DNA of 64,000 bases from Bacteroidota bacterium. GTDB lineage: Bacteria > Bacteroidota > Bacteroidia > 2-12-FULL-35-15. The position numbers were made by a program, and so were the translations under genes. The stretch is taken from assembly GCA_005772895.1 (NCBI GenBank), contig SXIH01000013.1:1-64000 (forward strand), read 5' to 3'. Positions 44,105-52,429 of the stretch are shown one piece after another. Below the pieces are notes generated by a model, which did not search any database, had not been told where the DNA came from, and saw nothing but the letters and a program-made list of their open reading frames with translations. Positions within the stretch are counted from its first letter, which is position 1. Each line of letters opens with the position of its first letter.

Positions 44105-45181
44105 TTAGACTTTTGGCTTATTTACCGGAAGATTTACAGGAGGGGCAGTTTGATTTGCTCCTTTTAGGAAATAATCAACAGAAGGCATTACTTTTCCGAA
44201 CATATAAAATTGAACCATCACAAAATCAATTCCATTGTTCATTAAAGCATCCATACGTTCTTCATCAAATTTTAATAAAAGTCCGTCTTTCCCATAAACA
44301 TCCTTTTTAGGTTTACGGGCAAAAAATTTCACTTTATTTACTTTCCCATCTTTATCAGTTACAGTTAAAATATTAATCGGTTGAGATTTTAATACCGAAT
44401 CGATTTGATGTTGCTTCAAATCCACTTCAAAACTTTCGAAACTCAAAATCTGAAAATAAGAGAGGTATTGCTTTACTGCTAAAGGATCTACATTTTCTAC
44501 AACTTTATTATCTGAAAGCATTTTAATTTCATAATCGTTGTTTCCTTTTACTGTAAGTTCATATCCATAAGTAGGATTATATGGAACTTCCATTCTTACA
44601 GATTTAATATCGTTGGGATTATACTGAAACATTGTACGATCTCTCCAACCTTTTTCTTCCGTAAAATAACGTGTAGTCAAATATCCTTCAAACCCAGGAA
44701 TATAAGTAACAAAAGGACGTTCCATGGCTTCCATGTTATCTATATCAATCATAATCATGTAAGTGCCAGTTAAATCCTGAGTTTCTGTTCCAACATAATA
44801 CGCTTTTGTAAGTTCTCCTTTTTGATAGATTTCACATTTTACTGCTTTTGTTGCTAATCGTTTAACAACATTATCATGTGCTTTTTTTCCTACAGGCTCT
44901 TTCACATCGATGCGCATGATAGTTTCCATCAAGGTTTCCAAGGCGTCCATACGAACACCATATTTCCCATTTACTGTCCATTTGCCGTTTTCTCCACGTT
45001 CTAAAGTAAGATTACGGCCATTTTTATCAGCTAAAAATATTTTAGTAATAGACGCAGTATCTTTCACAGCAAAGTTTTTCATTTCTGCACTTAGTGTTCC
45101 TTTTCTGTTGTGGCTAATAAACCAAAAAGTAAGTGAACCCATTAAGATTACTATAATAGCTGCAATTCTGTTTCTACGCAT
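44105..45181 (-). CDS. DUF4340-like membrane-anchored protein of the gld operon
   Basis: A 358-residue protein with one N-terminal membrane helix (about 7-24) and a long periplasmic part made of strands, such as ITKIFLADKNGRNLTLERGENGKWTVNGK repeated in weaker form. This fits the DUF4340 family often coded next to GldG-type ABC systems. The start overlaps the gldG stop by one base, so the two are translationally coupled. It probably works with the GldF/GldG complex at the envelope. The function is unproven, and the family name rests on recognition of the pattern. Confidence 0.75.
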   Translation of the reverse strand: MRRNRIAAIIVILMGSLTFWFISHNRKGTLSAEMKNFAVKDTASITKIFLADKNGRNLTLERGENGKWTVNGKYGVRMDALETLMETIMRIDVKEPVGKKAHDNVVKRLATKAVKCEIYQKGELTKAYYVGTETQDLTGTYMIMIDIDNMEAMERPFVTYIPGFEGYLTTRYFTEEKGWRDRTMFQYNPNDIKSVRMEVPYNPTYGYELTVKGNNDYEIKMLSDNKVVENVDPLAVKQYLSYFQILSFESFEVDLKQHQIDSVLKSQPINILTVTDKDGKVNKVKFFARKPKKDVYGKDGLLLKFDEERMDALMNNGIDFVMVQFYMFGKVMPSVDYFLKGANQTAPPVNLPVNKPKV

Positions 45182-46872
45182 TAGGATGAATATTTACGTT
45201 TACGTCTGATATTATAAATAATTCCAAAAAGAACAAGTCCAAGCAATGGTAATCCTGTATTCACAATCTGCCATTTCAAGCGTTCATTTTTTAATTTTTT
45301 CTTGTCAAGTAATCTTAAAGTTAATTCACGTGCTCTCACACCAATTAAACCCGAATCATCACAGAGATAATTCATGCAGTTCATCAGGAAATTTTTATTT
45401 CCATACGTTTGATTGGTATATTTATCATAACCTAAAGGCAATTTTTTTTGCGAACGGTAATCAATATCATTACGAATTGCATCACCATCAGCAATCACAA
45501 TCATTTTTGAGTTTACCCCGTCAGCCTTATAACCAATTGCGCTATCCTTAGCGATCTTTGGATCCAAATGATTTTTAAATACCGATTCGAATTGCCCTTC
45601 TAACAATACAGCTACATTTCTATACGGATTATTAAAACGTTTTTCATCCTGAGGCATATTCACCATCCGCAAATCTACTCTGACAGGAGAAAGTATTGTT
45701 TTTGAATATTTTGATGATTGTAATAAAATTGTTTTGGAAATTCCTTTTGATGCAACCGTATCTATACTGGAAACAAAATCCATTTTAATTACATCTAAAT
45801 TTTTAACAATAGGATGATTTCCTGTTGGCAAAATCAATGGAGAAAAAATCCAAGGTTTCATTTGAATATTTGCAGATTGACCTTTCATTGAAACATTCAC
45901 AGGAATTACTGATGACTGCATATCAACTATCAAATCAGGATTTATCCTTACTCCGTATTTAAATAACATATCATCCAATCGCAAATTAAATGGAACAGAA
46001 AGAGTTCCACCATTTCTGCGTAAACTATCCGGACTAGTATAAAGCGGATCGATTAACCACAATACTTTTCCACCCTTCATAATAAATTGATCGATAATAA
46101 ATTTATCCTTATCAGTAAAAGAAGAATCGGGCTTTGCAATTATAATTGCCTTATATTTTTTCAGCGCAAGCAATTGTTCGTTAATAGTTACTCTTTTTAC
46201 AGAATAAAATTCGCTCAAAGCATCGGCAATATCCTGAACAGCTAAAGTATCAAGTTCATCATGACCATCTATAAATGCAACTTGCGGACGGATATGTACA
46301 CTTAAATTTCTGATACAACTAGCAAATTCGTATTCTAAGGACTGAATAGAATTATTCAATTGTGCTTCAGGAGAGCGACCCATTTGAGTTTTCAGCAATT
46401 GCCATGGCAAACTATGTCCTTTATATGTAACAATTGCACCCGGAAAAATAATTTGTTGAGAAGTTCCATTTTCATCTTTAACTTCTAGATTAGTAGGATC
46501 TAAGCCTTTTTCATAAAGCTGTTTATGAAATTCGTTTTGTAATTTTTTATCTGGGTTTGCCGATGGGTTTATAAATTCATATTCGATATTATTATCAGAA
46601 TATGCTCTGAACTCATCCAACATTTCTTTTGTTTCGTTTCTTAAACGCTTGAAGCCGGCAGGAAATTCACCTTCGAGATATACTTTTACAAAAACCACAT
46701 CATCTAAATCCTTTAATAATTTTTTAGTAGCATCCGATAATGTATATCTCTTTTCTGCAGTTAAATCGAAACGGTGAAATACAAACGAGCCAATATAGTT
46801 CAGCATTATCAGTATGGCAATCGCCAAACCAAGTGCAACTAAATCACGTTTTTTATTTCTTTTGTTATTCAC
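45181..46872 (-). CDS. gldG: Gliding motility ABC transporter-associated protein GldG
   Basis: A 563-residue protein. The start codon is GTG at 46872, since the next in-frame ATG is 22 codons further and would cut into the first membrane helix. It has an N-terminal membrane helix (about 13-34), a large exported part (YTLSDATKKLLKDLDDVVFVKVYLEGEFPAGFKRL and IIAKPDSSFTDKDKFIIDQFIMKGGKVLWLIDP are family landmarks) and a C-terminal helix followed by a basic tail. GldG forms with GldF and GldA an ABC complex needed for gliding in some Flavobacterium. gldA is not in this window. Confidence 0.9.
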   Translation of the reverse strand: MNNKRNKKRDLVALGLAIAILIMLNYIGSFVFHRFDLTAEKRYTLSDATKKLLKDLDDVVFVKVYLEGEFPAGFKRLRNETKEMLDEFRAYSDNNIEYEFINPSANPDKKLQNEFHKQLYEKGLDPTNLEVKDENGTSQQIIFPGAIVTYKGHSLPWQLLKTQMGRSPEAQLNNSIQSLEYEFASCIRNLSVHIRPQVAFIDGHDELDTLAVQDIADALSEFYSVKRVTINEQLLALKKYKAIIIAKPDSSFTDKDKFIIDQFIMKGGKVLWLIDPLYTSPDSLRRNGGTLSVPFNLRLDDMLFKYGVRINPDLIVDMQSSVIPVNVSMKGQSANIQMKPWIFSPLILPTGNHPIVKNLDVIKMDFVSSIDTVASKGISKTILLQSSKYSKTILSPVRVDLRMVNMPQDEKRFNNPYRNVAVLLEGQFESVFKNHLDPKIAKDSAIGYKADGVNSKMIVIADGDAIRNDIDYRSQKKLPLGYDKYTNQTYGNKNFLMNCMNYLCDDSGLIGVRARELTLRLLDKKKLKNERLKWQIVNTGLPLLGLVLFGIIYNIRRKRKYSS

Positions 46873-46914
46873 CTATTAATTCGTCTTATTTCGTTATTCG
46901 TATATAAAATTAAT

Positions 46915-46940
46915 TGTCACCCTGAGCGGAGTCGAAGGGC
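46915..46940 (-). repeat. CTGAGCGGAGTCGAAGGG repeat beside the gldF stop
   Basis: A 26-base copy of the TGTCACCCTGAGCGGAG unit, four bases downstream of the gldF stop. It is identical to the in-gene copy at 52711-52736 over its full length. Confidence 0.8.
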
Positions 46941-46944
46941 GATG

Positions 46945-47691
46945 TTACCATTTACGACTTTCCAAAACTGTTCTTGTACCTAAAATAAATACTGCTATCA
47001 AACTCACAAAATAAATAACATCACGCGTATCCACTACACCACGGCTCATCGACACATAATGACTGTTTATTCCTAAGGCTAAAATGATGTTATCAATTTT
47101 TCCAAAAAGAGAAAAAGAACTGATAAAATCAAATCCTGTATAAATGAAAAAGCAAAGGAAAAGGGCCAAAATAAAGGAAACCACTTGATTGTCGGTGATT
47201 GCAGAAGCAAATATTCCAATAGCAACAAATGCTGCTCCAAGGAATAACAAACCAATGTATGAACCCCACATTCCGCCTGTATCAATATTTCCAACCGGAC
47301 TACCCAGTTTGTGTACGGAATAATAATAAATCAATGTTGGCAACAAAGAGAATAAAACCAAAACGAATCCAGCAAAATATTTAGCAAGGATAATTTGCAA
47401 ATCGGTAAGCGGACGGGTAAGAAGAAGTTCAATAGTTCCTGATTTTTTCTCATCAGCAAAGGAGCGCATGGTAATAGCAGGAATCAAAAAAAGGAATACC
47501 CAAGGCGCAATCATAAACAGCGAGTCGATATTGGCATAACCACTATCCAACACATTCATATTACTGCTGGAGCCATCGGATTTAATCCACCACATGAAAA
47601 GGCTAATCAATAATAAGAACACCCCAATGGCAATATAACCAATGAGTGAACTTAAAAAACTCCTAATTTCCTTTTTTAGTAACGTAAACAT
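46945..47691 (-). CDS. gldF: Gliding motility ABC transporter permease GldF
   Basis: A 248-residue permease, counted from the ATG at 47691; an in-frame TTG 12 bases upstream is unlikely. It has six membrane segments and family landmarks: KKEIRSFLSSLIGYIAIGVFLL, FLIPAITMRSFADEKKSGTIELLLTRPL and the final SRKW. GldF is the membrane part of an ABC system linked to gliding and T9SS function in flavobacteria. It is the first gene of the gldF-gldG-DUF4340 set, with 73 bases and a repeat between gldF and gldG. Confidence 0.92.
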   Translation of the reverse strand: MFTLLKKEIRSFLSSLIGYIAIGVFLLLISLFMWWIKSDGSSSNMNVLDSGYANIDSLFMIAPWVFLFLIPAITMRSFADEKKSGTIELLLTRPLTDLQIILAKYFAGFVLVLFSLLPTLIYYYSVHKLGSPVGNIDTGGMWGSYIGLLFLGAAFVAIGIFASAITDNQVVSFILALFLCFFIYTGFDFISSFSLFGKIDNIILALGINSHYVSMSRGVVDTRDVIYFVSLIAVFILGTRTVLESRKW

Positions 47692-47700
47692 ATATGATTG

Positions 47701-47723
47701 CAAAAATACTATTTATATAGTAT
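47701..47723 (-). promoter_or_regulatory. Predicted -7 element and inverted repeat upstream of gldF
   Basis: On the minus strand TATTTTTG (47701-47708) matches TAnnTTTG, ten bases before the gldF ATG. It overlaps a perfect inverted repeat ATACTAT-TTAT-ATAGTAT at 47706-47723, whose half-sites also form the palindrome at 27388-27399. Confidence 0.35.
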
Positions 47724-47806
47724 GGCGGGGATGAATTATGAATGCTAAAGTACAAATTATTCAACAATAACTTCTTAGTAAGTTTAAGGAATCTGTTAAA
47801 TTATTC

Positions 47807-47814
47807 TAAATTTG
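47807..47814 (+). promoter_or_regulatory. Predicted -7 element of the lysC-lysA operon
   Basis: TAAATTTG matches TAnnTTTG, 28 bases before the lysC ATG at 47842. A GTTTA about 21 bases upstream may be a weak -33 element. Confidence 0.45.
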
Positions 47815-47841
47815 CTACCCTTATATAACTATCAAACTGTT

Positions 47842-49152
47842 ATGAAAATTTTAAAATTTGGTGGAACATCAGTAGGTTCAGCAGAACGTATGCATGCATT
47901 GGCTAAGTTGATTAACAACAATGCTCCAAAAATTGTGGTTTTATCAGCAATGAGTGGTACAACTAATAATTTAGTTGAGATCGCCAATATGCTTTATGCC
48001 AAAGAAAACGATAAAGCAAAAAACTTAATTGATGCTTTGGAAAACAAATATAAAGATGTAATCAAACAATTATATTCGACAGAAGCAGCTCTTAAAAAAG
48101 GAAAAGAATTATTGGATTCGCATTTCGATTATTTGCGTTCTTTCACCATGGACATGTTTACCATCAATGAAGAGCGCGCTATTTTAGCTCAGGGAGAATT
48201 ACTTTCTACAGCACTTTTTCATTATTACTTAGAAGAAATTAAAATCGATTCGGTTTTACTTCCTGCTCTTAACTTCATGCGTATCGATGAAAATGAAGAG
48301 CCTGATATGAAGTATATCGAAACCAATATCAAGCCTGAATTACAAAAATATCCGAAGGCGAATTTATTTATCACACAAGGTTATATCTGCAGAAATGCTT
48401 TTGGAGAAATTGATAATTTAAAGCGCGGAGGAAGTGATTATACAGCTACAATAGTTGGTGCAGCAATACAATCAGAAGAAATTCAAATTTGGACCGATAT
48501 TGACGGAATGCATAACAATGACCCGAGAGTAGTTGACAAAACACATCCGATTGCGGAGCTTTCTTTTGATGAAGCTGCCGAGTTGGCTTATTTCGGAGCT
48601 AAAATTTTGCATCCTACTTGTATTCTACCTGCACAAACAAAAAATATTCCTGTAAGATTGCTGAACACAATGCAACCTGAAGCAAAAGGAACAGTAATAA
48701 GTTCAAAAACAACAGGTGATAGTATAAAAGCCGTTGCAGCGAAAGATGGCATTACTGCGATAAATATTAAATCGGGACGAATGTTATTGGCTTATGGATT
48801 TTTGCGTGCTGTATTCGAAATTTTTGAGCGTTATAAAACTCCGATTGATATGATTACAACTTCAGAGGTTGCCGTTTCATTAACGATTGACAATACAAAG
48901 AATTTAGAAGCAATAAAAAAAGAGTTGGAGGAATTTTGCAGTATTAAAATTGATACCGACTTAACCATTGTTTGTATTGTAGGAAGTTTTGCTGCGGAAA
49001 AACAAGGTTATGCAATGCGCATATTTGATGCATTAAAAAATATTCCTATCCGGATGATTTCTTACGGAGGAAGTGAAAATAACGTATCTATTTTGGTGGA
49101 TTCGAAATTAAAAAAAGATACACTCATTGCTTTAAATAAAGGATTATTCTAA
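47842..49152 (+). CDS. lysC: Aspartate kinase (monofunctional)
   Basis: A 436-residue aspartokinase, counted from the ATG at 47842 because the conserved start MKILKFGGTSVG begins there; the in-frame TTG at 47812 would add ten residues. GGSDYTATIVGAAI and WTDIDGMHNNDPRVV are the kinase landmarks, and two ACT-type regulatory units fill the C-terminus (about 290-436, IKSGRMLLAYGFL and ITTSEVAVSLTID). It phosphorylates L-aspartate, the first step to lysine, methionine and threonine. It overlaps lysA by one base, which suggests lysine-specific use and feedback control by lysine. Confidence 0.94.
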   Translation: MKILKFGGTSVGSAERMHALAKLINNNAPKIVVLSAMSGTTNNLVEIANMLYAKENDKAKNLIDALENKYKDVIKQLYSTEAALKKGKELLDSHFDYLRSFTMDMFTINEERAILAQGELLSTALFHYYLEEIKIDSVLLPALNFMRIDENEEPDMKYIETNIKPELQKYPKANLFITQGYICRNAFGEIDNLKRGGSDYTATIVGAAIQSEEIQIWTDIDGMHNNDPRVVDKTHPIAELSFDEAAELAYFGAKILHPTCILPAQTKNIPVRLLNTMQPEAKGTVISSKTTGDSIKAVAAKDGITAINIKSGRMLLAYGFLRAVFEIFERYKTPIDMITTSEVAVSLTIDNTKNLEAIKKELEEFCSIKIDTDLTIVCIVGSFAAEKQGYAMRIFDALKNIPIRMISYGGSENNVSILVDSKLKKDTLIALNKGLF

Positions 49153-50324
49153 TGTTCAAGCCAGATATATTAAATAAATTCAAAAATATTCCAACACCTT
49201 TCTACTATTACGATGTAGAAGTGTTGAAACAAACACTCGACCTGCTAAAAAAGGAAAGTGATAAGTATGGTTATATTGTTCACTATGCAACGAAAGCAAA
49301 TTCAAACAATAAAATTTTGGATATCATTCGTTCGTATGGATTGGGTGCTGATTGCGTAAGCGGTAACGAAATTAAAAAAGCCATTGAATGCAAATTCAAC
49401 CCCAATCATATTGTTTTTGCTGGTGTTGGAAAAAGTGATGAAGAAATAAATATTGCTTTAGATCATTCTATTTTTTGTTTCAACTGCGAAAGTTTACAGG
49501 AAATGGAAGTGATTAACGAACTCGCAAAAGCGAAAGGGACAACAGCCAGAATCGCCTTAAGAATAAATCCAAATGTGAATGCAAACACTCATAAATACAT
49601 TACAACCGGTTTAGAAGAAAATAAATTCGGAATTAATTTATGGGAATTGGATAATGTGATTACTACATTGAAAGAATTAAAAAATCTAAAATTAATAGGA
49701 TTACATTTTCACATCGGTTCACAAATTACTGATATTGGTTCTTTCAAAACTTTATGTATTAGAGTAAACGAAATTCAATCCTGGTTTGTGAGTCATAAAA
49801 TCACTATTGAAAACATCAATGTTGGCGGTGGCTGGGGAGTAGATTATCACGAACCTGACAAAAACCGCTTTTTGGATTTTGCTTCATATTTTAAATTGTA
49901 CAACGATTTTTTAGAATTGCGTCCTGGACAAAAAGTACATTTCGAATTAGGAAGAGCTGTTGTTGCACAATGCGGAACATTGATTTCAAGAGTGCTCTAT
50001 ATTAAAAAAGGAGTAAATACAAATTTTGCGATTTTGGATGCGGGTATGACTGAGTTAATGCGACCAGCACTTTATCAGGCGTATCATAAAATTGAAAACC
50101 TCAGCAAGTCGGATGTCGGAAGTCCGAAGTCGGAAGTATTGAAGTACGATGTGGTTGGTCCAATCTGCGAGAGTTCCGATTGTTTTGGGAAAGCGGTAAA
50201 TCTTCCTGAAACTTTCAGAGGCGATATTATTGCTTTGCGTACAGCAGGTGCTTACGGAGAGGTAATGAGTTCTGCTTATAATTTACGAGATCGGGTGAAG
50301 AGTTTTTATTCGGATGATATATGA
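49152..50324 (+). CDS. lysA: Diaminopimelate decarboxylase
   Basis: A 390-residue PLP enzyme that makes L-lysine from meso-diaminopimelate. The PLP lysine is in HYATKANSN (about 45-53), then GLGADCVSGNEI, GLHFHIGSQ, NVGGGWGVDYH and the C-terminal GPICESSDCF and GAYGEVMSSAYN. Length is normal. The start overlaps the lysC stop by one base. A repeat-derived, in-frame stretch (50106-50138; KSDVGSPKSEV) lies in a loop just before the GPICES active-site segment. Confidence 0.95.
   Translation: MFKPDILNKFKNIPTPFYYYDVEVLKQTLDLLKKESDKYGYIVHYATKANSNNKILDIIRSYGLGADCVSGNEIKKAIECKFNPNHIVFAGVGKSDEEINIALDHSIFCFNCESLQEMEVINELAKAKGTTARIALRINPNVNANTHKYITTGLEENKFGINLWELDNVITTLKELKNLKLIGLHFHIGSQITDIGSFKTLCIRVNEIQSWFVSHKITIENINVGGGWGVDYHEPDKNRFLDFASYFKLYNDFLELRPGQKVHFELGRAVVAQCGTLISRVLYIKKGVNTNFAILDAGMTELMRPALYQAYHKIENLSKSDVGSPKSEVLKYDVVGPICESSDCFGKAVNLPETFRGDIIALRTAGAYGEVMSSAYNLRDRVKSFYSDDI
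50106..50138 (+). repeat. GTCGGAAGTCCGAAGTCGGAAGT repeat in frame inside lysA
   Basis: Tandem GTCGGA/GTCCGAA units of about 8-9 bases are translated as KSDVGSPKSEV. They sit in a loop between two conserved segments of lysA. Such simple repeats occur at many sites in Bacteroidota genomes and usually between genes. Confidence 0.65.
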
Positions 50325-50330
50325 AATGCC

Positions 50331-50720
50331 TTATGTGAATTTCACTGGCAAGTAATAACTTACTTTTACAAATTTTCCTCCTTGTTTTCCAGGTGTCCAT
50401 TTTGGCATAGACTTAACTACACGAATAGCCTCTGCTGCTGCTCTTGAGGAATTTGTAGTATTCTTAGCCACCTTTACTTCTCCTACATTTCCATTTTCAT
50501 CAATAACAAAAGTTACATTAACATAACCATGTACACCTTTCAATTTTTCTGAATCGGGCAATTTAATATTATTCGCAATAAATGAATTCATAGCGGACAT
50601 GCCACCTGGGAAGTCAGGCATTTCTTCCACAATATTATAAATAGTATCATTTACTGTTGGAAATTGAGCAAATCCAAAATAACTAGAAAGAAAAAAAAGA
50701 AGAAAAAAATAGTTTTTCAT
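50331..50720 (-). CDS. TonB-like C-terminal domain protein, exported
   Basis: A 129-residue protein with a signal peptide (about 1-18) and a single TonB C-terminal domain (about 38-129). PDFPGGMSAMNSFIANNIKLPD and GYVNVTFVIDENGNVGEVKVAKN are its hallmarks, and KMPKWTPGKQGGKFVKVSYYLPVKF closes it. It lacks the membrane anchor and proline-rich span of a true TonB. Such stand-alone forms are common in Bacteroidota, and their role is unknown; energy coupling to outer-membrane receptors is unlikely without an anchor. It converges with lysA, with six bases between. Confidence 0.83.
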   Translation of the reverse strand: MKNYFFLLFFLSSYFGFAQFPTVNDTIYNIVEEMPDFPGGMSAMNSFIANNIKLPDSEKLKGVHGYVNVTFVIDENGNVGEVKVAKNTTNSSRAAAEAIRVVKSMPKWTPGKQGGKFVKVSYYLPVKFT

Positions 50721-50725
50721 CGAAT

Positions 50726-51352
50726 CTAAAACAACCCGTTTATTTCAGCATTGATTTTATCTACAATAATTCCTAAGTCTTCTGAACTTTCGTGAAAATT
50801 ATTATTGTCTACATCAATAATCAACAGCTTAGCTCCTGGATGTTCTTGTTCATAGGATGTAATAAATGCTTCGTAACGTTCATTCAATCTTTTCAAATAA
50901 TCCAAACGGATAGCATTTTCGTAATCACGGCCACGCTTTTGAATTTGGTTTACCAAGGTTGGAACAGAAGCACGTAAGTAGATCAATAAATCGGGTGGAG
51001 AAATGAAGGACTCCATTAATTTAAATAAAGCAAAATAATTTTCGAAATCTCTTGTAGTCATCAAGCCCATTGCATGAAGATTTGGTGCAAAAATGTATGC
51101 ATCCTCATAAATGGTTCTATCCTGAATAACTGTTTTTCCGCTGTTACGGATTTGCTGTACTTGTCCGAAACGGGAGTTCAGGAAGTATACTTGCAGGTTG
51201 AAAGACCAACGTTGCATCTCTTCGTAAAAATCGTTCAAGTATGGATTATCATCGGCATCCTCAAAATGCGGTTGCCATTTAAATTGTTTTGCTAAAAGAG
51301 TAGTCAGAGTAGTTTTACCAGCACCAATATTTCCTGCGATTGCTATATGCAT
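50726..51352 (-). CDS. Deoxynucleoside kinase (dNK family)
   Basis: A 208-residue kinase that phosphorylates deoxynucleosides with ATP, mostly deoxyadenosine and deoxyguanosine in related bacterial enzymes. P-loop GNIGAGKTT is at 7-15, the substrate motif IQDRTIYEDAYIF follows, and KRGRDYENAI forms the lid region. It belongs to purine and pyrimidine salvage. A second family member lies at 60644-61297, so the strain keeps two. It is separated by only five bases from the TonB-like gene downstream. Confidence 0.9.
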   Translation of the reverse strand: MHIAIAGNIGAGKTTLTTLLAKQFKWQPHFEDADDNPYLNDFYEEMQRWSFNLQVYFLNSRFGQVQQIRNSGKTVIQDRTIYEDAYIFAPNLHAMGLMTTRDFENYFALFKLMESFISPPDLLIYLRASVPTLVNQIQKRGRDYENAIRLDYLKRLNERYEAFITSYEQEHPGAKLLIIDVDNNNFHESSEDLGIIVDKINAEINGLF

Positions 51353-51515
51353 ATGAGTAGAATAATTTAAAATAATTTAAAACCGAAAACGAAAATACGA
51401 AATCTAAAATGCTATGCAAGGAAAAAAATGAAAATTGTGAATAAGTTTTTTGAGGAGAAAAATGCTTAACTAAAATAAGACAGAATGCTTAGTAATCGAA
51501 GATGAATTTTTATAG

Positions 51516-52304
51516 TTATTTATCAGAATAAAGAACAATGCTTTTATCCGCTTGAAGCATCAAAACGCCCATTTCCAGACGGAAATTCCTAAAGTCAGGT
51601 ATTGGCATTTCAAATTCTTTTTCTTCGGTAGTTTTAATATTGTAAGCTTTTACTTTTTTATCTACCCGATAATATACCCAATCACCAATTGGTTGAAATT
51701 GAGTCGCATTTTTTACAGGAATTGTTTTGTAATAGGTTCCATATATATCAAATATCAAAATTCCTGTTTTGGGATTGTTTATATAAACACGATTATCGTA
51801 TTCTAAAATTGAGTTTGGTTGCAAAGTATCATTTTGTAAAGCATTCAAATTATTAGTTTGCTGAATGGTTTCTAAATTTCTATCTAATCGTATCAACGAA
51901 AAATTTTGTTGATCATAAATCCATGTAGCGTTGTTATGAGATGAACAAACAAGCTGGGTTTGTTGAAATCCAATTTTATCTAAACTCACTGTCTCACCAT
52001 TCGAACTTAACGTATTATCCAAATAAACAACTTGCAAAAATTCTTTATAGAAAATTAAAATCCGCAACATGTTGGAAGCATCTACAAAAGAAATGTTTCC
52101 ATAATTTTTGTTGCTGTATTTATAAAGCAGTTTTCCATCCTTATTGTATTTGGTAAGTTCATTGGCTTTTACAACATAAACATTACTTTGGTTATCGGTA
52201 GTAAAAAAATCAGATTCCGTTTCTATGGTTTTAACAAGGGAATACTTGCCCTGGGAGAAAGCCGTTGTAGAAATGATTAATAGTATAAAAAGGATTATTC
52301 TCAT
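51516..52304 (-). CDS. Secreted protein of unknown function, beta-propeller-like
   Basis: A 262-residue protein with a signal peptide (about 1-17, ending AFSQG). The rest is made of short strands such as NVYVVKANELTKYNKDGKLLYKYSNK, YDNRVYINNPKTGILIFDIYGTYYKTIPV and GDWVYYRVDKKVKAYNIKT, a propeller-like pattern. I recognise no catalytic motif or sorting domain. It is upstream of the deoxynucleoside kinase on the same strand, with a 163-base gap in which I see nothing notable. Confidence 0.6.
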   Translation of the reverse strand: MRIILFILLIISTTAFSQGKYSLVKTIETESDFFTTDNQSNVYVVKANELTKYNKDGKLLYKYSNKNYGNISFVDASNMLRILIFYKEFLQVVYLDNTLSSNGETVSLDKIGFQQTQLVCSSHNNATWIYDQQNFSLIRLDRNLETIQQTNNLNALQNDTLQPNSILEYDNRVYINNPKTGILIFDIYGTYYKTIPVKNATQFQPIGDWVYYRVDKKVKAYNIKTTEEKEFEMPIPDFRNFRLEMGVLMLQADKSIVLYSDK

Positions 52305-52372
52305 TTAAGCTCTAAGTTACAATTATTCTGCCATTTCTCGAATATGGATTTTTCTTTTAATTGGCCTTATCA

Positions 52373-52411
52373 GAATCCCCCTAGCCCCCTTTTTCAAAGG
52401 GGGAATAGGTT
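52373..52411. repeat. CCCCCTTT-hairpin repeat
   Basis: Perfect stem CCCCCTTT and AAAGGGGG (52385-52403) within AGCCCCCTTTTTCAAAGGGG. This is one of the commonest dispersed repeats of Bacteroidota genomes. It lies between two genes, 28 bases from the GH3 gene stop, and may act as a terminator. Confidence 0.65.
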
Positions 52412-52429
52412 AACGTTTACAATTTAGCA

